From NCBI RefSeq assembly GCF_006874645.1, contig NZ_CP030082.1, forward strand, positions 1,054,001-1,118,000: a stretch of 64,000 nucleotides of DNA, given 5' to 3'. The notes under the pieces are model-generated. The model had not been told where the DNA came from. It searched no databases and worked only from the letters and a program-made list of their open reading frames with translations. Every line of letters starts with the position of its first letter. Within the stretch, counting starts at the first letter, position 1. Both the position numbers and the translations under genes were made by a program. This stretch comes from Bdellovibrio sp. ZAP7. Its GTDB lineage: Bacteria > Bdellovibrionota > Bdellovibrionia > Bdellovibrionales > Bdellovibrionaceae. Of this stretch, positions 25,933 to 34,428 are shown one piece after another.

Positions 25933-28799
25933 AACCCATTTATCGAAAAAAATTAATTGAAGTTGCGATGCCGCTTGAGGCAATTAATGTCGCAGCCGCC
26001 AGGGAGAAATCAATACGGCATGGCCACCCATCTACCCTTCATTTATGGTGGGCTCGCCGGCCATTAGCAGCAGCAAGAGCGGTGATTTTTGCATCTCTCG
26101 TGGATGATCCATCCTGCGATCCTAGATTTAGAACAGATGCCGAACGAAACAAAGAGCGAAAAAGACTTTTTGGAATAATAGCTGACCTTGTGAAGTGGGA
26201 AAATCTGCAGAACGAGAAGGTCATCAATGCTGCTAAACTAGAAATCAAAAGGACATGGGAAAGTATTTGTGAAGAGAGGAAGCTTGACGCCAACGCGGCA
26301 GAGTTTTTTAATCCGCACAAATTGCCGGCACTACATGATCCGTTTGCTGGCGGAGGTGCAATTCCACTGGAGAGTCAGCGTCTTGGTTTAGAGACTTACG
26401 CGAGCGATCTAAATCCTGTAGCCGTTTTGATAAATAAGGCTATGGTTGAAATACCGCCGCGTTTTGCTTCACTTCCTCCGGTGTGTCCAGTGGAAGAAGA
26501 GTCTATCCTATTTGCGAAAGAATGGGTTGGATCAAGTGGTCTTTCTGAAGACATTCGTCGCTATGGGGCTTGGGTTAAAGAGGAAGCCTGGAAGGCTGTT
26601 GGCGACCTTTTTCCTAAGATTACGTTAACTCCCTCCATGTGCAAAGAGCGACCTGACCTGAAAGCGTTAAAAGCGAAAGAGCTGAAGGTGATCGCGTGGA
26701 TTTGGGCTAGAACCGTCAAAAGCCCGAACCCTGCGTTTTCTCAAGTTTATGTCCCGCTTGTATCAACATTTGTTCTAGCAAATAAGCCAGGTAAAGAGGC
26801 TTGGATTCAGCCTCTTGTTAAGGGCAGCAAATACTCTTTGGAAATTCAGCTAGGAAAGCCTCCAGTCAAAGCAAAAAACGGCACGAAACTTTCTAGAGGG
26901 GCTAATTTCGAATGTATTCTTTCTGGTACGCCGATCGAGTCAAAATATATTTACAGTGAAGCCAAGGCGAACCGAATGGGCTCGAAGCTATTAGCGGTAG
27001 TTGCTGAGGGACCACGAGGAAGAATTTATCTACCACCATCAAAAGAGGCAGAAGACATAGCCGCTAGTGCATCGCCAAAGTGGAGGCCGGATCTCGAGAT
27101 GCCAGAGAATCCTCGATCATTTTCCCCACCACTTTATGGATTGAATACATATGGCGATATTTTCACTGATCGACAGCTGGTAGTATTAGAGTCCATTTCA
27201 AGCCTCATTCAGAAAGTTATCAAGAAGGCGAAGATCGATGCAATTAAAGCTGGTTTATCAGACGACGGAATTTCCCTTGAAGATGGGGGCAGTGGTGCAA
27301 CTGCTTACGGTGAAGCTATTGCCGTTTACCTAACCTTTGCTCTCAGTCGTTCCGCGGACAGAGGATCAACAATTTGCACTTGGGATAGTAGCCCGAAAAT
27401 GGAAGCTTTACGTAATACGTTCGGTCGTCAGGCGATTCCGATGACGTGGGATTTTGCCGAGGGGAATCCATTTTCTGATTCAAGCGGAAATTGGATGAAT
27501 AACATTGACTGGGTAGCAAAAGCAGTTCTCAATCTTCCAGCCGCTGCCTCAGGACACACGATTCAAAAAGATGCAGGAAATCAGAACCTTTCCAAAGGAA
27601 AAGTGATCTCATGTGATCCGCCCTATTATGACAATATTCCCTATGCAGACCTTTCTGATTTTTTCTATGTATGGTTAAGACGTACTTTGAGAAATGTCTT
27701 CCCGACACTGTTTACAACCATTGCAACCCCTAAAGCTGAGGAGTTAGTAGCCACGCGGTACCGTCATGGTTCGAAAGAAGCTGCAGAAACATTCTTTCTA
27801 GAAGGAATGACCGACGCTCTCAAGAATATTTCTTCTCAGGCGCATCCGGAATTTCCCGTAACCATCTACTATGCATTTAAGCAGTCAGAAACCGAACAGG
27901 ATGGGTCCGCGTCCACAGGATGGGAGACTTTTCTGGAGGCGTTGATGAGAGCGGGTCTTTCTATTGGTGGTACTTGGCCGATGCGAACCGAGCTGAGTAA
28001 TCGCATGATTGGGAAAGACGCCAATGCTTTAGCATCGAGTATAGTTCTGGTTTGTCGTAGAAGGGACCCGAATGCTGTATCGATTTCGCGACGAGAGTAT
28101 GTGGCACAACTTAGGCGCGAACTACCCCAAGCAGTTCAACACCTAAGACGGAGTGGAATAGCGGCAGTTGACCTGGCTCAGTCGGCGATTGGGCCAGGAA
28201 TGGCCGTTTTCACGAGGTTCAAGAGGGTACTTGAAGCGGACGACAAGCCAATGTCTGTTCGCGCAGCTTTGATCTTAATTAATGATGCACTTGACGAAAT
28301 ATTGGCTGAATCTGATAGCCAACTCGATTCTTATTCAAGATGGGCCGTAGCTTGGTTTGAACAAAATGGATTTAAAGTTGGTTTATTTGATGATGCGAAC
28401 AAACTCGCGCAGGCAAAAAATATTGGGGTAGAAGCCATTGCTTCAGCTGGAATTGTTACTTCTAAGAGTGGCAAAGTTGCTTTGGTTGAGCGTAGTAAGT
28501 TCAAAGATGATTGGTACCCAGACCCAAAAAAGCCGGTCAGCCATTGGTTCGCGATGCAGCAGTTAATTAAAAGACTTGATGAAGGCGGTGAGCAGGAGGC
28601 TGGTGTTCTATTAAGGAATCTCGGCCCCATGGCGTCGAGCTGTCTTGATCTTGCATATAGGTGTTTTGCAATCTGTGAAAAGAGGCAATGGGCCCAAGAA
28701 GCTATTGCATATAACTCGCTCGTCGCATCATGGAGCTCAATTTCTGCATATGCAATGGACCAAGGCAACCTATCTCAAGGCATCTTAAATATTGAATAG
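25929..28799 (+). CDS. DUF1156-containing adenine-specific DNA methyltransferase
   Basis: 956 residues. The N-terminus (IEVAMPLEAINVAAAREKSI ... LHLWWARRPLAAARA) is the DUF1156 signature. DPFAGGGAIPLE near residue 140 is the S-adenosylmethionine-binding motif and CDPPYYDNIPYADLSDFFYV near residue 560 is the catalytic DPPY motif of N6-adenine methylases. The family (COG1743) probably marks host DNA as self. It is coupled to the helicase by a four-base overlap, with the ATPase starting 9 bases later. Confidence 0.88.
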   Translation: MKPIYRKKLIEVAMPLEAINVAAAREKSIRHGHPSTLHLWWARRPLAAARAVIFASLVDDPSCDPRFRTDAERNKERKRLFGIIADLVKWENLQNEKVINAAKLEIKRTWESICEERKLDANAAEFFNPHKLPALHDPFAGGGAIPLESQRLGLETYASDLNPVAVLINKAMVEIPPRFASLPPVCPVEEESILFAKEWVGSSGLSEDIRRYGAWVKEEAWKAVGDLFPKITLTPSMCKERPDLKALKAKELKVIAWIWARTVKSPNPAFSQVYVPLVSTFVLANKPGKEAWIQPLVKGSKYSLEIQLGKPPVKAKNGTKLSRGANFECILSGTPIESKYIYSEAKANRMGSKLLAVVAEGPRGRIYLPPSKEAEDIAASASPKWRPDLEMPENPRSFSPPLYGLNTYGDIFTDRQLVVLESISSLIQKVIKKAKIDAIKAGLSDDGISLEDGGSGATAYGEAIAVYLTFALSRSADRGSTICTWDSSPKMEALRNTFGRQAIPMTWDFAEGNPFSDSSGNWMNNIDWVAKAVLNLPAAASGHTIQKDAGNQNLSKGKVISCDPPYYDNIPYADLSDFFYVWLRRTLRNVFPTLFTTIATPKAEELVATRYRHGSKEAAETFFLEGMTDALKNISSQAHPEFPVTIYYAFKQSETEQDGSASTGWETFLEALMRAGLSIGGTWPMRTELSNRMIGKDANALASSIVLVCRRRDPNAVSISRREYVAQLRRELPQAVQHLRRSGIAAVDLAQSAIGPGMAVFTRFKRVLEADDKPMSVRAALILINDALDEILAESDSQLDSYSRWAVAWFEQNGFKVGLFDDANKLAQAKNIGVEAIASAGIVTSKSGKVALVERSKFKDDWYPDPKKPVSHWFAMQQLIKRLDEGGEQEAGVLLRNLGPMASSCLDLAYRCFAICEKRQWAQEAIAYNSLVASWSSISAYAMDQGNLSQGILNIE

Positions 28800-28807
28800 A
28801 GGAATTT

Positions 28808-31800
28808 ATGGCAATCAGTAATGTTGAAAGAGTTGGAAAGTGCCTTGAGCTACTAAACTCCGGGCTGGCTCCCTATCTTGAAAGAGAATTGAAGCGCACC
28901 TTGGGTAAGGATTGGCTGAAAGCAATTGAAAGCACGTTGAAAGATCATCAAGCCGCTAATTTTCGCAATGAAGTGCTACAATGGGATACGCAACTTCTGC
29001 TTCAGGTGATGATTAATTTCTGGCCTACTTCATTTGAAGGAACACTTGGTAAGAATGGCAGAAATATGGTGGGAGAGCTTGTCGATATTCGAAATCGGTG
29101 GGCTCATCAAAAAGCATTCAACACGGCGGATGCGCTGAGAGCACTTGATACAGTTCAACGATTGCTGTCGGCGATTTCTAGTGAAAATTCTCGCGAGGTT
29201 GAAAAGCATCACTATGAAGTGATGCGGAATAGATTTGAAGATCAAACTCGGCAGGAAAGCAAAAAAGCAGAGAGGGCAACCGTCGAAGGCCGTCCTGAAC
29301 TCGGCCTGAAGCCTTGGCGCGAAGTTGCCACCCCTCATGATGATGTATGCACTGGCCGTTTTCAAGTTGCCGAATTTGCTGCCGATCTTTGGCAGGTACA
29401 CCGAGGAGAAGCGAAGGGTGAATATGCAGATCCTGTGGAATTTTTTGGGAGAACGTATTTAACGGAGGGACTTAAACAACTCCTTAAAATCGGAGTGGAA
29501 CGTCTTTCAGGTAAGGGTGGCGATCCCGTAGTTGAACTTCAGACGAACTTTGGTGGAGGGAAAACGCATTCGATGTTGGCTCTATATCACTTGTTCGGGG
29601 GAACGCTTGCCTCCAAATTGCCAGGTGTCGATGTGTTGATGCGAGATTTGAAGGTCAACATTCCCAAGAATGTTAATCGAGCCGTGATAGTCGGAACTCA
29701 AATTGACCCCGGAAAGATTCATGAGAAGCCTGATGGGACACAGGTACGCACGATTTGGGGTGAGATTGCATGGCAATTGGGCGGAAAAAATGGGTATAAA
29801 ATCGTTGCTGATTCTGACAAAAATGGGACGAATCCTGGGGAGGCTTTGAAGACACTCTTCACGGCCTATAGTCCTTGCTTGGTAATGATTGATGAGTGGG
29901 TTGCATATGCTCGTCAGCTCAGAGATGGGAATGATCTGCCAGCGGGGTCCTTTGATACGCATTTTACTTTTGCACAAGCTCTTAGTGAATGTGCCAAATC
30001 TGTTCCTGATACTTTTCTTGTTGTGAGTATCCCTGCATCTGATGAGCAAGAAATAGGTGGGCAAATCGGAGAAAAGGCTTTGGGTAGACTGAAGAATGCG
30101 TTGGGGAGGGTGCAGGCACCTTGGCGACCAGCCACTCCAGAAGAAGGTTTTGAAATAGTTCGTCGACGCCTCTTTGTGCAAGATCAATCACTTGCTGTTC
30201 ATCGAGATGCGGTCGTTAAAGCTTTTTTTGATAAATACTCTTCAGAATATCATGAATTTCCTGCGCACTGTAAAGAGATGTCATATCGCGATCGAATGAT
30301 TGCAGCTTATCCAATTCATCCTGTTTTGTTTGATTTTTTATTTGAATACTGGTCAACACTCGAACGTTTTCAGCGGACACGTGGTGTTCTTCGACTCATG
30401 GCCACTGTAATTCACGTACTATGGAGAAGTGGTGATAAGAACCTGATGATTCTGCCGGCTTTTGTTCCGATGGACGATCCGAATGTTCAAGAAGAACTAC
30501 AAAAACAACTAGACGACCGCTGGGAAGGTGTTCTCGCTTCTGATATCGACGGTGCTGGATCATTCCCGGTAGCTCTTGATCGTGATAATCCCAATTTAGG
30601 CAGGTTCTCAGCTTGTCGAAGAGTTGCTAGGACTATTTTCATGGGTTCGGCACCTATGGTGAAACAAAATACTAAAGGAATAGCCGCGAAGGAGATTGCT
30701 TTAGGATGTTTTCAGCCAGGTGAGCAAGTCGCGGTTTTTGGAGATGCTTTACGTAGAATCTCTCAGGGATCTAGCTATTTAAACGAAGACTCTGGTCGAT
30801 ACTGGTTTTCAACTCAGGCTACTATTGCAACTAAAGCTAAAGAGCGAGCGCAACATTTTATTGAACTAAGAGAGCCAGTCATTCAGTTTATTCACGATCA
30901 GATTCGTAAAGATATTTCGGGTGCCAACAGCCGAGGTGAGTTTGTGAGGGTTCATGCTATTCCAAGCAATGGGAATGAGATTCCAGATGAGCCAGAAACT
31001 CGCCTAGTGATTTTGGGCGCAAGCATGTCTCATGTAAGTCGGCAAAAAAATACTCCAGCACTCCGGGCTGCTCAAGCTATGTTGGAATCAAGAGGCAATT
31101 CCCCACGATTGAATAAGAATTCACTTGTGTTCCTAGCTCCAGATCAGGATGCGTTTGAGAATCTTTTGCGAGCTGCAGCTGAGCTTCTCGGCTGGAATAC
31201 CATTATAGAAAAGCAAGAGGAGTTTGATCTTAGTCCGTCTGTTGTAAAGCAGGCCGAAGCGCGACAAAAGGCGGCTAGGCAAACATTTGAACTGAGATTG
31301 CCAGAAACTTTCATGTGGATGCTCTATCCGACGCAAACTTCACCACAAGGTAAAATCGAATGGGTTGACGAGAGACTTAGCGGTCAAGAATCTCTTGCCG
31401 TTAGAGCTTCGAAGAAACTACTTTCAACAGAACAACTTCTCACCTCATTTGGTCCAAACAGTTTGCGAAAAGAATTAGATGGAGTTCCTTTGTGGAAGGG
31501 GAATTCCGTTCGAATAAAGGACTTGGCATCATACTTTGCTCAATACCTTTATTTGCCTAGACTGAAATCTTCGCAGGTTGTGCTCGACGCGATTGAGCAG
31601 GGTTTGAGTCGTGTGACCTGGTCAACTGATACGTTCGCTTATGCAGACGAAGTAGATGCAAAGGGCGAAGTATATAAGGGACTTGATGCTGGTAAGCTTA
31701 TCAAACCGGTGTTAAACGAGTTTGCCGTATTGGTGAAACCTGATATTGCTTCGGCGATACTCCTGAAGCACGGACACAGCGAATATGATCAGCCTGAAGC

Positions 31801-32107
31801 TGGTCGAACTTTGGTAACTCGTAGTTCTGACGTAAGAGTTTCAACCGCGAAAGCGGTTCCCGTGGGAGGAAGTCCTAAAATATTCTATGCGTCAGTTCCA
31901 GTGAAAGATTCAAGTAGATTTCTAAAGGAAGCTGGGACATTAAATGCAGAAATTATCTCTCTTCTTACTGGTATTTATGGTGCAGAAGCAGAAATCACAA
32001 TTGAAGTTAGGGTAAATGTTCAAGACGGTATTCCTGATAGTGTGAGACGAGCTGTAACTGAAAATTGTAAGACGCTGAAGTATCAGAATTTTAATTTCGA
32101 GGAATAG
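28808..32107 (+). CDS. HEPN (Swt1-type)-DUF499 AAA+ ATPase
   Basis: 1099 residues. The N-terminal ~120 residues form a Swt1-type HEPN domain with the RNase-like motif Arg-Asn-Arg-Trp-Ala-His (RNRWAHQ, near residue 97). The DUF499 ATPase follows, with NFGGGKTHSMLALYHLF (Walker A, near residue 250) and CLVMIDEWVAYAR (Walker B, near residue 360). HEPN domains with intact R-x4-6-H often cleave RNA. It is the third gene of the operon and is expected to work with the methyltransferase and helicase. The ribosome binding site AGAGG is visible. Confidence 0.88.
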   Translation: MAISNVERVGKCLELLNSGLAPYLERELKRTLGKDWLKAIESTLKDHQAANFRNEVLQWDTQLLLQVMINFWPTSFEGTLGKNGRNMVGELVDIRNRWAHQKAFNTADALRALDTVQRLLSAISSENSREVEKHHYEVMRNRFEDQTRQESKKAERATVEGRPELGLKPWREVATPHDDVCTGRFQVAEFAADLWQVHRGEAKGEYADPVEFFGRTYLTEGLKQLLKIGVERLSGKGGDPVVELQTNFGGGKTHSMLALYHLFGGTLASKLPGVDVLMRDLKVNIPKNVNRAVIVGTQIDPGKIHEKPDGTQVRTIWGEIAWQLGGKNGYKIVADSDKNGTNPGEALKTLFTAYSPCLVMIDEWVAYARQLRDGNDLPAGSFDTHFTFAQALSECAKSVPDTFLVVSIPASDEQEIGGQIGEKALGRLKNALGRVQAPWRPATPEEGFEIVRRRLFVQDQSLAVHRDAVVKAFFDKYSSEYHEFPAHCKEMSYRDRMIAAYPIHPVLFDFLFEYWSTLERFQRTRGVLRLMATVIHVLWRSGDKNLMILPAFVPMDDPNVQEELQKQLDDRWEGVLASDIDGAGSFPVALDRDNPNLGRFSACRRVARTIFMGSAPMVKQNTKGIAAKEIALGCFQPGEQVAVFGDALRRISQGSSYLNEDSGRYWFSTQATIATKAKERAQHFIELREPVIQFIHDQIRKDISGANSRGEFVRVHAIPSNGNEIPDEPETRLVILGASMSHVSRQKNTPALRAAQAMLESRGNSPRLNKNSLVFLAPDQDAFENLLRAAAELLGWNTIIEKQEEFDLSPSVVKQAEARQKAARQTFELRLPETFMWMLYPTQTSPQGKIEWVDERLSGQESLAVRASKKLLSTEQLLTSFGPNSLRKELDGVPLWKGNSVRIKDLASYFAQYLYLPRLKSSQVVLDAIEQGLSRVTWSTDTFAYADEVDAKGEVYKGLDAGKLIKPVLNEFAVLVKPDIASAILLKHGHSEYDQPEAGRTLVTRSSDVRVSTAKAVPVGGSPKIFYASVPVKDSSRFLKEAGTLNAEIISLLTGIYGAEAEITIEVRVNVQDGIPDSVRRAVTENCKTLKYQNFNFEE

Positions 32108-32121
32108 GTTAAGGTTTTCAA

Positions 32122-32955
32122 ATGCTCATTGTTCCTTGGACCGGAAAGCTGGTTTCCGGAAAACTTTTGCAGCGCCGTCATCGGTTCCTTTTGGATGTAC
32201 TCCTTGATAGCGGAGAAAAGATTGTCGCCCATTGTATAAATCCCGGTCGGATGGAGGGATTAGTGCGTCCGGGAGCTCGAATCTGGTTGAGTCATGCACA
32301 ATCGCCTAAGAGGAATCTCAAGTGGGTCTGGGAGCTGATAGAGATTGAGGGTACTCTTATTTGTACCAATAGTTGGTCGGCCAACAAGATTGTAAAGGCG
32401 CTTCTTGATGCTAAAGCTATTTCTGGATTTAAGAAGTATAAAACGATAAGCGAAGAAGTTAGATTAGGTACTAAGACTCGAATTGATTTCTGTGTTCAAC
32501 AAGCAAAAAAATCTCATTTCGTTGAGGTGAAGAGCGTCCAACAGGTTTGTTCCGGGGTTGGCTATTTTCCAAATTCAACGGTACTTCGCTCTCAGTCTCA
32601 TCTCAAAGCTCTTCTGCGCATTATCAATTCAGGTCATAGAGCGACGCTACTTGCGGTAGTTCAACGAAATGACGCTGAACTATTTCGTCCAAGTGATTTG
32701 CATGACCCAGTATTCGCCAAGGCCCTAAGAATCGCGAGCAGAAAAGGTTTGGTTGTAAGAGCGCTTCTTGTGGAGCCAACTACTAAAGGATTTAAATTTC
32801 ACGGTGATCTGCCCGTAGACCTCAAGCCTTACGAAACTACAGAGTTAGAAGAGTGGCGCAAGGACATGAAAGAATTCTCTGGCTGGGTACAAACTAAGGG
32901 CAATCCAAATGCAGCCTGGAGAAAATCAAACCCAAAAAGTAGCAATCAACATTAG
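32122..32955 (+). CDS. SfsA-family nuclease in defence operon
   Basis: 277 residues, about 40 longer than typical SfsA. Recognisable family blocks are HCINPGRMEGLVRPGARIWL (OB-like N-terminal part), the catalytic RIDFCV ... KSHFVEVKSVQQV (PD-(D/E)xK) and YFPNSTVLRSQSHLKAL, TLLAVVQRND. Family members bind and cleave nucleic acid, although the name comes from sugar fermentation stimulation. It sits 14 bases after the DUF499 gene, so it is likely the fourth member of the operon rather than housekeeping. The C-terminal extension is basic. Confidence 0.82.
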   Translation: MLIVPWTGKLVSGKLLQRRHRFLLDVLLDSGEKIVAHCINPGRMEGLVRPGARIWLSHAQSPKRNLKWVWELIEIEGTLICTNSWSANKIVKALLDAKAISGFKKYKTISEEVRLGTKTRIDFCVQQAKKSHFVEVKSVQQVCSGVGYFPNSTVLRSQSHLKALLRIINSGHRATLLAVVQRNDAELFRPSDLHDPVFAKALRIASRKGLVVRALLVEPTTKGFKFHGDLPVDLKPYETTELEEWRKDMKEFSGWVQTKGNPNAAWRKSNPKSSNQH

Positions 32956-33308
32956 ATATCTACCGGATGCCAAATGACGACACCTCGTTTGTGTTTGTAT
33001 TTAATTGGCTTCTTGAATCTCTTGGCGTTTTTCAACACCCAGGCATAAGTGGCTTCATAGTAGAAGTCTGATTTTGATTTTAATGGGGAGGCTCCTGCCT
33101 TCTTCGCATTCTTATTGAACTCGGCAACCGTCAGTGGGCCAACGCAATCAACCAACTCTGCAGTTCCGACAATGGTGCCGGACTTGGACTCAATCAAAGC
33201 GATTTTTCCGCGTTTGTGGCAGCGCTTACCTCTAATTTCCCAGGTCTTTTTCCCGGATAGGATTTTGTCTAGCGGTTCTTTTAAAATAATTAACGCGTCC
33301 ATCTTCAT
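32952..33308 (-). CDS. ASCH-domain protein
   Basis: 118 residues. ALIILKEPLDKILSGKKTWE and IRGKRC, then IALIESKSGTIVGTAELVD, match the ASCH (PUA-like) fold that binds RNA or modified nucleosides. It is convergent with the sfsA-like gene, overlapping by four bases at the stops. GGAG precedes the start. It may be a nucleic-acid-binding or nucleoside-hydrolysing accessory protein. Confidence 0.8.
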   Translation of the reverse strand: MKMDALIILKEPLDKILSGKKTWEIRGKRCHKRGKIALIESKSGTIVGTAELVDCVGPLTVAEFNKNAKKAGASPLKSKSDFYYEATYAWVLKNAKRFKKPIKYKHKRGVVIWHPVDI

Positions 33309-33430
33309 ATATGCATCTCCGTATCACAAAGAATACAAAACCTTGCGTGAGGTATGGAGAAGAAAAACTCTAATGTGTTACTAAGGTCGTAGAGGCCTTT
33401 GTATATGGAACTGAAAACTTAAGGCAAAAC

Positions 33431-33487
33431 TTTGTAGTGATCAATCACTACAAAAATCATGATCACTACAGCCGTCCACTACAAACC
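33431..33487. repeat. CACTACAAA repeat cluster and palindrome, candidate right element end
   Basis: TTTGTAGTGAT (33431-33441) and ATCACTACAAA (33444-33454) form a perfect 11-bp palindrome with a two-base centre. Further copies are ATCACTACAG at 33462-33471 and CCACTACAAACC at 33476-33487. The motif matches the cluster beside the integrase at 9038-9068. This is the best candidate for the right arm of the integrative element. Confidence 0.5.
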
Positions 33488-33584
33488 CTTGCAAGAGCGA
33501 ATAGGTGGAGTTGGAACAACAAAGTCGAGGAGTGGTTAACAGAAACCTTTTGCTATCTATGTTGTTGAAATTAAAGATCTATCT

Positions 33585-33617
33585 CTGAAAAAACAAAAAC
33601 CCGCTTGCGGCGGGTTT
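33585..33617 (-). terminator. Leftward rho-independent terminator
   Basis: AAACCCGC (33597-33604) pairs with GCGGGTTT (33610-33617) around a 5-base loop. Read on the minus strand it is followed by TTTTTGTTTTTT, a good terminator tail. No leftward gene now lies to its right, so it may be a relic of the pre-insertion arrangement. Confidence 0.6.
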
Positions 33618-33722
33618 AAAAATGGATGTCCAACCCCATCAATAAGCAGGAATTGGCCGCCCCTTGATATTATTAAGTTTTTTCGAAAAGGTAACCCCAT
33701 AATTTCCGATGAAATTGCGGTT

Positions 33723-34190
33723 TTGTACTGCCAGGGCATGTCAATCACCGACATATCTGCTCGTACTGGGATTAAGAGACATACTGTTTGGAAGACGCTT
33801 AAACAGCTTAAGAAAGAATCCAGCTCTGAAGTTTCAGTTCCTTATGACAGATGGCGTAAAGGTAAGAAGCGCACAGGGGCTCGACCACCATTTGGGTTTT
33901 GTATTTTGGAAGGGGAGCTTGTCCGTGACCCAAAAGAGTACCCAACACTTCTTTTGATTTTCAGTCTTTGGACCAAGGGGACATCAGTTACTTCCATCGT
34001 CAATCTGCTTGGGGAAAAGGGACTGCGATCGCGTACGGGTAAACAGTGGAGTTATCGAGTTGTTCAATCGATAACCGAAAGAATCGAATCAAAGGAATTG
34101 GTCATGATGCAAAGTAAGCTTTGGTTCTCAGATGAATATTTAAAGGGAATTAGTACAAATAGTAGAAATAAGCCATTCAAAAAAGAATGA
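33723..34190 (+). CDS. Serine-recombinase C-terminal tail, module 2
   Basis: The homologous frame is open from about 33540 and contains NGCPTP at about 33621, but no ATG start is present; the coordinates use a TTG (155 residues). The protein has the HTH GMSITDISARTGIKRHTVW, the PYDRWRKGKKRTGARPPFGF linker and the recombinase-like domain ending GLRSRTGKQWSYRVV. It lacks the catalytic resolvase domain. It is followed after 14 bases by the small membrane protein gene. Either it is a stable free-standing HTH protein or a 5'-truncated remnant. Confidence 0.6.
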   Translation: MYCQGMSITDISARTGIKRHTVWKTLKQLKKESSSEVSVPYDRWRKGKKRTGARPPFGFCILEGELVRDPKEYPTLLLIFSLWTKGTSVTSIVNLLGEKGLRSRTGKQWSYRVVQSITERIESKELVMMQSKLWFSDEYLKGISTNSRNKPFKKE

Positions 34191-34204
34191 TAAGGAAGGT
34201 TAAC

Positions 34205-34408
34205 ATGAATCTAACAAATCTCGTTTCTTGGTGTATTGGAATCATTTTGGGCTGGTCAGCAGTAAGCAACATTGATTTAATTCAACAGTCCATATTGCGT
34301 GCTCAGGCAAAGTTAATTTATGAATCGCGCACGGCCACATGGGGTTCTCCTAAATTTCTAGTTCAACATAAGGAACTACGGGAAACTGGAAACGTCGGAG
34401 CAAAATAG
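34205..34408 (+). CDS. Small membrane-anchored protein of the cassette (module 2)
   Basis: 67 residues with AAGGAAGG before the ATG at 34205. Hydrophobic N-terminus LVSWCIGIILGWSAV, then a helical segment with QAKLIYESRTATWGSPK and a variable polar tail. Closely related to the proteins at 4096 and 48363. Function unknown. Confidence 0.7.
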   Translation: MNLTNLVSWCIGIILGWSAVSNIDLIQQSILRAQAKLIYESRTATWGSPKFLVQHKELRETGNVGAK

Positions 34409-34428
34409 TAAATGCGGGCATCTAGCGC

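Larger units (their letters stand above)
33618..34408 (+). repeat. Recombinase-tail/microprotein cassette, copy 2
   Basis: Same order and homologous sequence as 3509-4269: the recombinase C-terminal tail followed by the small membrane protein gene. The left 73 bases differ from copy 1 at only one position, far more conserved than the coding sequence that follows. Confidence 0.8.

Noticed and set aside
22399-32955. Classification as DISARM or BREX
   Set aside because: The SNF2 helicase and methyltransferase recall class 1 DISARM, but DUF1998, phospholipase D and DrmA-type genes are absent. PglZ and the BREX Lon/BrxC set are also absent.
8976-33628. Shared 10-mer AAAATGGATG near both ends of the 24-kb element as attachment core
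   Set aside because: It is short, and one copy belongs to the cassette coding sequence; coincidence is likely.
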